Source: Siphonodentalium dalli
Lineage: Eukaryota; Mollusca; Scaphopoda; Gadilida; Siphonodentaliidae
Assembly (NCBI GenBank): GCA_032622095.1
Contig: CP136061.1
Span: 253,217,582 to 253,281,581, forward strand
Direction of reading: 5' to 3'
DNA length: 64,000 nt
The position numbers were made by a program, and so were the translations under genes. The notes below the pieces were generated by a model, which saw nothing but the letters and a program-made list of their open reading frames with translations, searched no databases and was not told the origin of the DNA. The stretch's first letter is position 1, and every line of letters starts with the position of its first letter. This document shows, one piece after another, positions 1 through 10,800 of the stretch.

Positions 1-1660
1 CAGGTTTTTGGGTTTCAATGACCTACTTCTGCTATAATTCCTACATGTTCTGACTCCACAATCAGAAATTGTATTACTTTTAACTACTTGATAGCCACAT
101 AAAAGTTTGTCCACTACTTCATAGCCACATTAAATATTTTAGCTGCATAACTCAATAGCCACCTATCTCCCCAAATGTTGGTACGTCCGTCCGTCAACAA
201 TTCTTTGAACATCTTCTCCTCTGGAACCGTAAGGCCAAATTGGTTCATATATGGTGTGGATGTTCCCTAGGTGACTCTCATTCAGATTTGTTCAAATTAG
301 GTCACTGGATCAAACAGTTGCGAAGCCAGGGCCATAACTCTATTCCTCCATAGTAATTCTTAGAACGACTTCTTTTCCAGAACTATAAGGCCGAATGGGT
401 TCATATTTGGTGTTGATGTTCCCTAGGGGACTCACATTCAGATTTGTTCAAATTAGGTCACTGGGTCAAACAGTTGCGAAGCCAGGGCCATAACTCTTTC
501 CCTCCATAGTGATTCTTTTAAACATTTCTCAAATACCATCAGGCCAAATGGGTTCATATTTGGTATGATATATATTGTGCCCCTGGCCCTTTATTCCGGT
601 TCACTGCTTCTGCCACCCTGGTCCCAAATAATATTTACTCAAATTCTGAACAGAGAATCATTAGTATGCAGGGTATGCCTAAACATGTCAAGTGAAATCT
701 GACATTTGTATAAACATTCCCTGGATATCTGCTGGAGGTCATTAATTCCCTATTACAACAACAATTTATCTCATGTATTGTTCACATCTTTCAACAGGAC
801 ATTTAACACATTTATCAGGGTCACCTGGTCAAGTAGGTGCAAGGCCAGTACATTACTATTTTTCTCCATAGTAATTCATGATATGTCTTCTATGCAATAA
901 TCAAATGGCTTATTTGCTTATATTTGGTATGAAATTACCTTGGGTGACAGATTTGTGAAAATGTTATCACAAAGTTGAATAAGGGCAGAGCCACAGACAT
1001 AACTATTTCACCACATAGTAATTCTTAAAATATGTTTGCAAGAGCCAAGAACTAGTTGGCTTATTTAGCATGGTCAAACAGGGGCCAAGCGAAGGACAGT
1101 TTCACTCTTAATATGCTTCCTTCACAAGGACCATCAGGTCTATTTTACTGATATTTAGTATGAAGGGTTCTTTGGTGTCTGGGATTCAAATATATTCAGA
1201 TGGGATCACCAGGTTAAATAGGGTGGGACCAGGGACATAACTGTATGTCAAATTTATTCAGATGGGGTCACCCGGTTAAATAGGGTGGGACCAGGGACAT
1301 AACTGTTTGTCTCTATAGTAATTCTTAAAATGTCTTCTCAAGAGAAGTTGGACTATTTAGCTTACATATAGGGGCCAAGCGAAGGACAGTTTCCCTCTTA
1401 ATATGCTTCCTTCAAAAGGACCCATCAGGTCTATTTTACTGATATTTAGTATGAAGGGTTTTTTGTTGTCTGGGATTCAAATTTATTCAGATTGGGTCAC
1501 CAGGTTAAATAGGGTGGGACCAGGGACATAACTATATGTCTCTATAAAATGTCTTCTCAAGAGAGGTTGGACTATTTAGCTTTCATATACTTGGAGGATC
1601 CTTTAGTGACTGAGATTCAGATTTGTTAACATGAGGTCAATATGTTAAGAAATGACGGGG
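1..1660. repeat. Degenerate long-period repeat array
   Basis: No gene is visible. Blocks recur with drift: a phrase like TTCAAATTAGGTCACTGG followed by GCCAGGGCCATAACT appears near 290 and 440 (period about 154 bp). Related blocks (GGTTAAATAGGGTGGGACCA) occur near 1212, 1275 and 1503, and AAGCGAAGGACAGTTT occurs near 1087 and 1378. This looks like an old tandem amplification of a noncoding dispersed repeat. The short ORF at 706-900 has no recognisable features. Confidence 0.6.
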
Positions 1661-2477
1661 CTATGGGGAGTTAACACTTTTGTGTCTAATAAATCATTGA
1701 AATACCAAATTCATTTAATCAATTACCTTGGACCTACCTGACTGATTAATTTGACATACATGTATGGTGTTTTGGGTCCATGGATAATTGGGCTTCAAAC
1801 ATGTCTAAATGGTTTAATAAAAAGGTGCTTGTGAGATTGGAAATTTCAAACAATTGAGAAAGTTTGAGATGTCGGTTGTGAAATTCCAACCTAAGACTTG
1901 GGAGTCTGGAGGGGACTTGTTGAGCTGGAGGAGGGGGTGATCATTAGTGTATAGTTGGTAATTTCAAGGTGGATATTCACCCATCTACATACATGAAGCC
2001 TCTCTAGCCACATATCCTGTTTAGATCTACTTCTTTTAAAGTTATTATGAAAAGTTCTGACTGTTGTGGTCTCCAGAGTCCCAGTCTTATCAGTCTTTGC
2101 AGTCTGGTGAGCGACCCCACAGTCATAGACTGTCTTGTTTTTTTTCAAAATGGACAGGCATACAGGTTTTTATATTTATTTTTTCTTTACAAAATCACAC
2201 AGCAGGCAGGTTTTCATTCTCCCTCTTTGTGACAAAAATTTCCCAGCAGGCAGGATTTTACATGTTTACTCCCGAATATTAAAAAAACATTGATCAGCAT
2301 TGATGGGAAATAATTTGAAATATGTCTAGCTAGATTTATGGCCAGTAGTGTACAGAGATTGTGTACATCGTGTTGTGAAGCCGAGCCGCGGGATGATTTA
2401 TTATTTTTATTTTCGGTGGACCATAAAAAGCAGCCAGCAGGTGTTTATAAAGAGGCAGGTGTCTGAGAATCAGAACA
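1661..2477. other. Intergenic, no feature recognised
   Basis: AT-rich sequence with a CAGCAGGCAGG phrase repeated near 2202 and 2244. The overlapping short ORFs in this stretch (both strands) show no domain or splice context. Confidence 0.4.
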
Positions 2478-2620
2478 TTAACCCTTCCATGACTGGAGCT
2501 TCCTGAATGTTTGCGAAAACCCTGTGCCAATACATTCTTTTATATAATCGAGTCTCACACATATATAAGAGAATGCATTGACCTAGCAATATTTACCTTG
2601 ATCTTGTCTCTACTTTCTAA
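2478..2620. mobile_element. Truncated TTAACCC-type MITE with hairpin core
   Basis: Begins TTAACCCTTCCATGACTGGA, the same end as the intact elements at 7322-7582 and 13696-13913. It continues through CCCTGTGCCAATACATTC and a diverged copy of the palindromic core (AAGAGAATGCATTGACC near 2568). The right half is missing or unrecognisable, so this is a decayed partial copy. Confidence 0.6.
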
Positions 2621-2965
2621 TGATTTAAAAACCTAAAATCCACTACATCACTCATGAAAATAGTAAAATTGTTCAGCAAAGTTTTCTATCTCCAAACACA
2701 TGTCAATGAATTTCAAGAATAATACTAATACTTAAAGCAAGACAATTTAAACAGATTAGTTTTTCGTATCCTAAATGAAAACATACGGTGAAAATAAAGC
2801 AGACATATTCGAAAACCAGGTGGTCAAATTTTCAAATCGAGCTACCCACAAAAAATATGGATATAGAACGTTATAGCACCGATGCAACAAACTTACAAAT
2901 CAGCCGTCTCCTTTAGGATATCTCAGACACTCACTTTATAGTATAAAGAAATACTAATTTGTTCT

Positions 2966-3280
2966 GATTTATTTTAACAGAGGGTGTTATGTCAACCCGC
3001 TCATCTGATTGATTTATTTTAACAGAGGGTGTTATGTCAACCCGCTCATCTGATTGATTTATTTTAACAGAGGGTGTTATGTCAACCCGCTCATCTGATT
3101 GATTTATTTTAACAGAGGGTGTTATGTCAACCCGCTCATCTGATTGATTTATTTTAACAGAGGGTGTTATGTCAACCCGCTCATCTGATTGATTTATTTT
3201 AACAGAGGGTGTTATGTCAACCCGCTCATCTGATTGATTTATTTTAACAGAGGGTGTTATGTCAGCCTGCTCAAAATGCT
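2966..3280. repeat. 45-bp minisatellite, seven copies
   Basis: Seven nearly perfect copies starting at 2966, 3011, 3056, 3101, 3146, 3191 and 3236. Each unit contains TTTATTTTAACAGAGGGTG then ATGTCAACCCGCTCATCTGA. Only the last copy diverges (CAGCCTGCTC). Near-identity implies recent expansion. Confidence 0.95.
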
Positions 3281-3369
3281 CGGAGAACCCGGCAGATCTG
3301 AAATGATCAAGTTCTCAGAAGAAAAGAAAACAGACGCTCTTACTGGAGACTGATGAATATCTATAATTC

Positions 3370-3520
3370 CTTTACTCCGGAATGGACCAATCAGAATTCC
3401 TTTACTCCGGAATGGACCAATCAGAATTCCTTTATTCCGGAATGGACCAATCAGAATTCCTTTACTCCGGAATGGACCAATCAGAATTCCTTTATTCCGG
3501 AATTGACCAATTAGAAAAGG
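3370..3520. repeat. 30-bp minisatellite, about five copies
   Basis: The unit is AATGGACCAATCAGAATTCC plus TTTACTCCGG. As 30 is divisible by three, the array stays open and yields an artefactual repetitive peptide (DQSEFLYSG units, 3382-3570). There is no signal peptide, splice site or homology to support coding. Confidence 0.92.
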
Positions 3521-3639
3521 AACAGAGATGGAAGAATCTCTTTGCAGGCATTAAGTCATCTAGATCTTAAGATTCGGAGATAATTAGAGCCTCTGCTTCT
3601 GTGGCTGGAATGGATATGATTCAAATGTTTGCGCAGCCT

Positions 3640-4020
3640 AATAACTGATTTTGATTCTTCTGCAGCTGAAATTGACATGAATAAGATGTGCCCAGGTCTG
3701 GAATAGGCATGATTCAAGTGATTCCACAGCTAACATTGACATGATTCGGGTGTTTCAACAATTGGAATAGACATGATACAGATGTTTCCTCAGATGAAAT
3801 TGACAATTAAGTTGTTTCCACAGTTGGAATGGACATGACTCTAATTTTTTTTGGTGCTTGCCTCCTGACTATAAGTGTTTCCACAGCTAAAATAAAAGTG
3901 ACTCGGACATTCTTCAACTGGAATAGACATGACTAAAGTGTTTTAACAACTGAAATGGACATGATTCAGGTGTTTCCACAGCTCAAATGAAGATGATTTA
4001 GATGTTTTGTCAACTGAAAT
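3640..4020. repeat. Degenerate ~33-bp tandem repeat
   Basis: At least ten diverged units follow the form TTCCACAGCTGAAATTGACA then TGATTCAGGTG, for example near 3660, 3730, 3765, 3800, 3825, 3920 and 3975. It is an old minisatellite next to the two younger arrays. Confidence 0.75.
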
Positions 4021-5390
4021 GCCATTCTTTGAGTAAGCCAAAAGTACCTCTCTTTGATGCAACATTGTTAATGAGTGAGATGACTATGAAATGGCTAGGT
4101 AGGATTTTATGCCTCTTCGCCAAAATAATCTCTTTATTGCATGAAAGACTATTGTAAATCTTGATATGCATGCTGCTTGTGCATTTTAAGTTTTACTAGA
4201 ACTTGCTCATACCATAAACTAGCAACGGATTGTTTGCTGAAAACAATATAAGGCCAAATAAATAAATAGAACGACACAAGTATGTGAACTGGATAACGTT
4301 ATTGCATGAGATTGTTGTGATGCGATGGTAAAACGAGAATCGTAGGTTCAAGGTTTACCTTGTGACACGGCAATCACGTGCAATAACGTTAATGTGTTCA
4401 CAAAACTGTGTTGTTTCAGCTGGTTGTTCTATGTTTATTGCACACTAGGCAGATTGAAGCTTGCAATATACTGAAATTTAGCTTGATTTTTTAATAGTTT
4501 TATTTATTTGAACAAACATGTGCTTTATGTAGGCTATACCTCATAATTTAGTGAACACATTTTCTGTTAAGTTGACGTAATCGGTTTGTACGAAATACTT
4601 TATATTCTGTAGTTTGCTATATTTTGCAAAATAAATTAATGGGCGTGCAATAATATAAAGTCAATGTACAATTTTGTGTACAGTATGTGTTTTTCTTGTA
4701 CGAGTCCAGGTTGTGGTGAAAAGTCTTTGGTCGAGACACGTAGCAAGAAAACACATAATGTACACAACATTGTACAGTGACATTTTGATTATCCATCTGT
4801 ATGTTTATCCATGACATCACCCGGAGTCCCGATAATTTTTATAAAAGTCAGTTAGCTAAGGGATGGATAATAAATAAAAATACTGTGTCTGAGCAATCTA
4901 TTCTCCTATTTATTACCGGAGCCGTTTAACTAAATTTGCCACAGTATATTCGCCCTGTACCTTTCCGAAATCACAAAACACTGCACCGTTGTCCCCTAAT
5001 AGATCTCAAGGACTCTGAATCATATATTATCAAATTGTTTGACACAAAAGGGTATGTACATATTAAGAATTATAATTAAAGTTGAATATTTGTTGCTGAA
5101 ACACACATTCTGATTGGCCAAGAGTTGCTAACATTAGTTTTTGATTCACCAGCATCGGCCGCTGATCGGAGAACAAATTTTAAATTGCATGGAACCTAGC
5201 CAGAGATATGGATATCTCACTTCACATGGAATGTCCATAAAAAAAAAAATTTGTGTAGTTTCTTGAACATTGTTTGATGATTGAATTACATTGGAGATAA
5301 GCCTACAGTGTTTTGTCGATATTCGAGTATGAAAACAGTTTGTGAACTCGCCCGCAATCTGGTTCATTCACGAACTGTTTTCATGCTCGT
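4021..5390. other. Intergenic; one hairpin, otherwise nothing seen
   Basis: No coding signal. A small imperfect palindrome lies at about 5322-5388 (CGAGTATGAAAACAGTTTGT against ACGAACTGTTTTCATGCTCG), immediately left of the element at 5397. Confidence 0.4.
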
Positions 5391-5396
5391 ATCCTA

Positions 5397-6376
5397 CAGG
5401 GTTCTTGCACCAATTTTGAAATGAAATTCAAGGAGTTTCCAGGAGTATATAGGAGCAATTTTCCATGGTTTTTCCAGAACCCCAATACCACAAACTCGAG
5501 GATTTTCCAGAGTTGAATATACCATACCGGTACATGTACTTGATTATGGGCTCTGGTTTCCTAGAAGCATGGGACTATTGATTAATGTTATGTAGCAGAC
5601 CACAATAATTCAGCTTTTAGAACCTCAGATGAAATTTGTGCAACTGCAATAGGACCTAGTCGAGCACCTATACTTGTTTCGTTGTTTGTTCATAGACCAT
5701 CACTGTTGTCAGACACGGACACATCCCGAGGGCTAGCACTTGCAGATGATGGCGGCATGAATGTTGATAATGTGGCCGTAGATTGTCTATTTCGAGAAGC
5801 TGTCGCATGTTTTGCCACTTACATGTTTTATTTAAGGGCATGTTCACCCATTATTGGACATGTCAAAGTTTTTTAAACACACTTACACAGACGACATATC
5901 GCCACGAAGGCGTTACACTTCACTGCAGTCAGCCATTGACTGTATTGTGGTTATGAGTGCCAGCTTGGATTTTTTTACATTTGCCGCCTGGCATAATAAT
6001 TACTTCTGCTTTGATGAATTCATTGAATTTTGTAGGTTATAATATTGTATTGGCAGATAATTCACATAGTTACGCATAATCAGTTACAGACATTCTATTG
6101 GCCAGGTAGGGAAGTCAATTGGGAATTGGCCAATCAGAGATGTGTTAACATAATGTCATAACTCTGCTAGACTTCCGACCTTGAATTACCGTAAAACTGG
6201 TGAAATTTGAAGGAATTAATTTCCCAACACAGTGATCGTTTCAATAAAATTAAATAGAGCATGTTTCCAGGGTTTTCAAGGAGGGGGATTGGATTCAAGG
6301 GTTATCAAGGGCCCTTGAAAATAAATAATGTATTTCCAGGGTTTTCCAGGAGTTTCAAGGACCTGCGGGAACCCTG
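5397..6376. mobile_element. hAT-like nonautonomous element, 6-bp TSD
   Basis: 980 bp with inverted ends: left CAGGGTTCTTGCACC, right (reverse complement) CAGGGTTCCCGCAGGTCCTTG. The CAG...CTG ends are typical of hAT elements. The flanks ATCCTA (5391-5396) and ATCCTA (6377-6382) match exactly as a 6-bp target duplication. Subterminal motifs such as TTTCCAGG/TTTTCCAGGAGTTTCAAGG recur inside. Short ORFs at 5682-5876 and 5854-6042 show no transposase motif. Most hAT elements make 8-bp duplications, so the subfamily is inferred. Confidence 0.8.
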
Positions 6377-6699
6377 ATCCTAGAATACCCCAACTTAACA
6401 GAGTATGTTTATCTCCTAAATATAGAGCCACACTCATGTTGGGCGTGGGATAGAGTTTGTCACAGCTGGCACAAAGATATCTACTTGCAAACCGACAGTT
6501 CAGGATACATATGCTGTGCTGATCTAATCCGTTATTTTGATATGCTCAGGGATTAATAATGAATTCATGTTTAAAACTTAAAATTTATTCAGAATGTAAT
6601 CACAGATGGTAAATATATATTATAATAAAATAAATAAATCTAATTCTAAAAGGCATACATTTCTGACTAAAGTGGGGGGATAAGATTCATAGACTATAT

Positions 6700-6860
6700 A
6701 CCCCCCCCCCCTACAAATAATCCCATCGAAAATCAGTTAATCCACCCCGCAGAAACAATCCTAACGAAAAACCTCTCCCTACAAACAATCCCATCGAAAA
6801 TCCACCCCGCAGAAACAATCCTAACGAAAAACCACTCCCTACAAACACTCCCATCAAAAT
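6700..6860. repeat. ~58-bp tandem repeat, 2-3 copies
   Basis: The phrase CACCCCGCAGAAACAATCCT, with AACGAAAAACC and CTCCCTACAAACA, recurs near 6743 and 6803, after a short C-run at about 6701-6711. Noncoding. Confidence 0.8.
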
Positions 6861-6944
6861 TCTGCCTCTGATATTGCTAATCAACCAGCAATATTATACT
6901 TCAAGTTGACATTGTTGCCAAGAGAGATGATGTATATAATGTAA

Positions 6945-7027
6945 ACGACCTGCTTTGGGTGATGCCAGATAATTACTGCTTTGGGTGATGCCAGATAATT
7001 ACTGCTTTGGGTGATGCCAGATAATTA
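6945..7027. repeat. 26-bp tandem repeat, three copies
   Basis: TGCTTTGGGTGATGCCAGAT followed by AATTAC, repeated three times without a change. Confidence 0.9.
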
Positions 7028-7321
7028 CCACTTTTTATTCAGACTATTTTTCATCATAATAAACTTTTTAAAGTTAGTTATAGTATCAATGGAAGTCATA
7101 TATTAAAATTATCTGACAATGCTGTGGAATAAATACAAAACACAACATGCATCATAATCTAGAATCTTTTATCACATTCACTCAAGCTTTCGTGAAATAT
7201 ATTCCCCAACTCATTTGATAAAAAATTCTCGATTAAGATGCACATTGTGTTCTGTCTATATCTCCTCACGAACGAAATATAAACCTAGGTATATATTAAA
7301 GCATCAATTCTTTCCATATTC

Positions 7322-7582
7322 TTAACCCTTTCATGATGGGAGCTGCGCTGGTGCAGCATTAAAGAATCTGTGCCAGTGTATTCTCTTATATATGCAAGTC
7401 TCCCATAGGGAACCTCGCATATAAGAGAATGCAGTGGCTTACAAGGTCATGGTAAATATTGTTAGGCCAATGCATTCTCTTATGTATGCAAGGCTCCCTA
7501 TGGGAGACTCGCATATATAATAGAATGCATTGGCACATGGTTTTCGCAAAATTTCAGGAAGCTCCAGTCATGGAAGGGTTAA
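7322..7582. mobile_element. TTAACCC MITE with two hairpin cores, in AK 3' flank
   Basis: Bounded by TTAACCCTTTCATGATGGGA and (reverse complement of the right end) TTAACCCTTCCATGACTGGA; the outermost TTAA is the candidate target duplication, as in piggyBac-type elements. Inside are two diverged palindromic cores (CATATAAGAGAATGC and AATGCATTCTCTTATGTATG). It ends 77 bp past the arginine kinase stop codon, so it probably lies in the 3' UTR or just beyond. Assignment to piggyBac rests on the ends only. Confidence 0.8.
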
Positions 7583-7658
7583 CAAATGATGCTATGCGAA
7601 AATTTGAGGAGACTTTAAACAATATTTGCGGATTTTAAGAGGAAGCAGTCGACGCAGT

Positions 7659-7807
7659 CTACTTTGACATTTTCTTCTCCATTTCAAGTATTTTGGTGAC
7701 ACCTTTGAACATTTCAGTGACCGCTTCAAACTCTGACAATCCAAGACGTCTCTTATTGGACAGATCATAGACACCTCCGACGCTCTCTGTATGCTCACCA
7801 TGAATAC
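7659..7807 (-). CDS. AK: Arginine kinase exon 6 (C-terminus)
   Basis: Acceptor ATTTTTAG. Encodes [20 protein letters not shown] through EMEKKMSK and a TAG stop at 7659-7661. A possible polyadenylation motif (AATAAA on the minus strand, TTTATT near 7034) lies about 0.6 kb further on; the 3' end is not otherwise defined. Confidence 0.95.
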
Positions 7808-10800
7808 CTAAAAATAATATAAAGAAAATCAATGAATGAATCAATTTATAGACTGTTTATGATGTATATGTATAGCCCTATGAGTCTTGATCAAGTTATA
7901 AGATGACAGGAATTGAATGAGCTTTCGGCCTTCTGTGAAGCCTATATCAAGTGATTTCACTAATGAGTCTATAAAGGTGTTAGAGCCACCGCAGACGCTG
8001 CGATTAAAATCGTAAGTGGGGTAAATGGCAGGTGGAGAAAAGTGGCTTGCCCGCTGACGCTACGGTGCTGCGATGTCTGCAGCTGCGATTTTAGCCACAT
8101 GGTCGATCACATGATCGGATGTAAATTGTGAGACCATGGTCATGTGACAGCTATGATCACGCGTGTTGCCAAGGTCACACCACGATTTTCCTGGTAAAAA
8201 TCACACATTGCTTGATCGCTACGATATGGCTCCACCTGCGATTTTCCCCACTTACGATTTTAATCGAAGCGTCTGTGGTGGCATTATTATATTCCTGTTA
8301 TTTTATAGATTGTATATCTCTTCCTAACCAGTTTTATATAGTTTCCCGGGTATAAATTAATATAAGTCGAAGACACCTGTCCGGAAATGCTTCTATCAAC
8401 ATTAACCCATTCATAATGGGAGAAGCAGTTTCCGGCGTATACAATTAGGGGATAAACTTATCGTCTGGTGTGATTTTTTGGAGTTTTATGATTAAAAATG
8501 CATAAAATTATATTAACCCTTTACCCAACAAACCGACCAAATAAAGCTGCAACAGCTAAATTATCTTGGGTCTGTCTCAATAAAACCATACAAATATGGA
8601 TATCATTGGAACCGGCTCATTGACCACATTGTGATGGTTACAGTAAATACAGTTATGCCCTGTGCCAATGCATTCTCTTATATATGCGAGTCGACCATAG
8701 GTCGCCTCGCATATATAAGAGAATGCATTGGCCTAAAAAAAATCTGTTTTTACCATTTTTTATTACATTCTTTAGTGTTAAGCCAATGCATTCTCTTATA
8801 TATGCGAGGCGACCTATGGTCGACTCGCATATATAAGAGAATGCATTGGCACAGGGCCCTTCTGTTGGGTAAAGGGTTAATAAATGCCGGTCTCATGGCC
8901 AAGGTATTACACTACTAAGAGGCCATTGACATTGCATTGCATCAGTTCCAGTGGTCAAGGCATCAAACATCATAGCAGAGAAACAACGGTTCATGTCTGC
9001 TGTCATTATTTCATCATTCCAGTCCTTCAATTGGTTTCGAATGAATTGTCTCCCGTAAAATTAATTTTCGGGGGACTACAGAAATGACATTCATCCGTCC
9101 GTTTGTTTGTGTGTCCATAACACATTATGCGTACTTTCATTGGGCGGATCACACCTATATTCAAACTTGACATGTATTTTCATTTTAAAACAATTAAATA
9201 AAGTTATCACCTGGAAACCATCTGGGATGGACGCTTGGATGGATGGATGCACAGACGTACATTGGTGATTTCTATACACCCCAAGTTTTTGTTTTTTTTC
9301 AGGGTACAATAATTACCCATTAATGAGTTTGCCTGTTCAAACCATTGTTATGTAAACATTAACTGCAACAGTTTTATCAACAAACATCACCAATGGCAAT
9401 TGTGATTCAATTATATTTAGATAAAAATATGTTTTGCAGAATATTTTTCAATATTTCTCGATACGTTCACCTTTATAATGTTCAAGATTTTAAACATTTC
9501 ATGATCGTCTAATCAGAAAACAATAGTGCTCATCAGTGTAATGGAAACAGCAGTTCCTTTAACCCTTACTCCAATGGAACGTCTTTTCTTGTAGTCTCCA
9601 AATTTTGATATGAAAAATCCAAGAAATGAATACATAAAGCTGGTTTTCTGTTTATTTGATTTGACTTGTGTACCAATATGCTGATTCAATTCAAACTAAA
9701 ATTTAAGATTCGTAGGGCCCTGATATATATATGTGTGTAAGATATAATAGTGTATGAATTACCTCTCGCTTGAATATTGAGCTTGTCACAAATTCCCTTG
9801 AAGTCTGGTGATGCTGCGACATTTGGAATCTTCATGTGGACGCTGGCTCTCATGGTTGTCCCGAGGTTAGATGGGCAGAATGTTAGGAAACCCAGGTTAT
9901 CCTTATGAGCGAATGACAGTTTCTTCTCCATTTGATTAACAGCCTGGAATGTAAGATGTCACCAATACTCTCAGATGGCTAATAATCGTGATGGCCTGAA
10001 GGGTGAAGGGTGTGGATTTAGGCTAATAGTGATGACAATTTCACCTTATGTCTTAATGCCAAATAATAGTGACTGTTGGGAATTTTCTCAAAAATTAATA
10101 ATTGTGCTGACACTATTATTAGGCACCTGAGAGTAGGTTCGATAGGGCATCAGATTTTGTAATTAAGGATTTTCTGAAAAGCTGCCATTCCAAATTTTCC
10201 AATTGTTTATATATATTAAATTGATGTGGGATACAGCGAATACACTTGCCAAAGCAGGTATTTTAATAGATTTTGTATCAAAATTGTGACCATATAACAT
10301 CATTCTATCATATAAATCAAATTTAGTGACTTTTGAAAGCGAAATTATTCTCATTTGTATATCGGCTATTTTTTATGGATGAATGGCAGTCTGTTTGTTA
10401 ACATTTTTTGCATATTTCAGATGTCGTGTTTAACCCTTTCAGTGTCAGGGGCCGATATCGGTCCTAATTTACGGTCTGTAAAATCGGCCCTAAAAACAAT
10501 TAAAAATTTTTTTTTTTAGCTTTTTAAAAAATTATTAAAATTGTAAAAAATTGTAAAAAATAATAACAAATGATGAAAAATTGTTAGGCCAATGCATTCT
10601 CTTATATATAAGAGAATGCATTGGCACAGGGTATATGGGTTGATACAAAAATCGGACCTGGCCTTCAAAGGGTTAAAACAAAGGGAAAATCCATTGTTTT
10701 TGAATTTTTGGACAATAATAGTTTAATGATGTAAATGTTCTTGAAATGGGTGTAGTGGCTAGGAATATCAGCCTAAACTATGATAGTACACGCAGCAATT

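Noticed and set aside
2966-3280. CRISPR-like array
   Set aside because: Units abut without unique spacers and the DNA is eukaryotic.
3382-3570. Repetitive protein DQSEFLYSG
   Set aside because: A by-product of a 30-bp minisatellite; no gene context.
4331-4361. tRNA-like GGTTCAAGGTTTACC
   Set aside because: No matching D-arm or acceptor stem.
7592-7801. Minus [18 protein letters not shown]
   Set aside because: Out-of-frame reading of arginine kinase exon 6.
8631-8918. ORFs containing NAFSYICES / [10 protein letters not shown] (also at 13691 minus, 60387 minus, 60766, 62303 minus)
   Set aside because: These are translations of the palindromic MITE core in both directions, not proteins.
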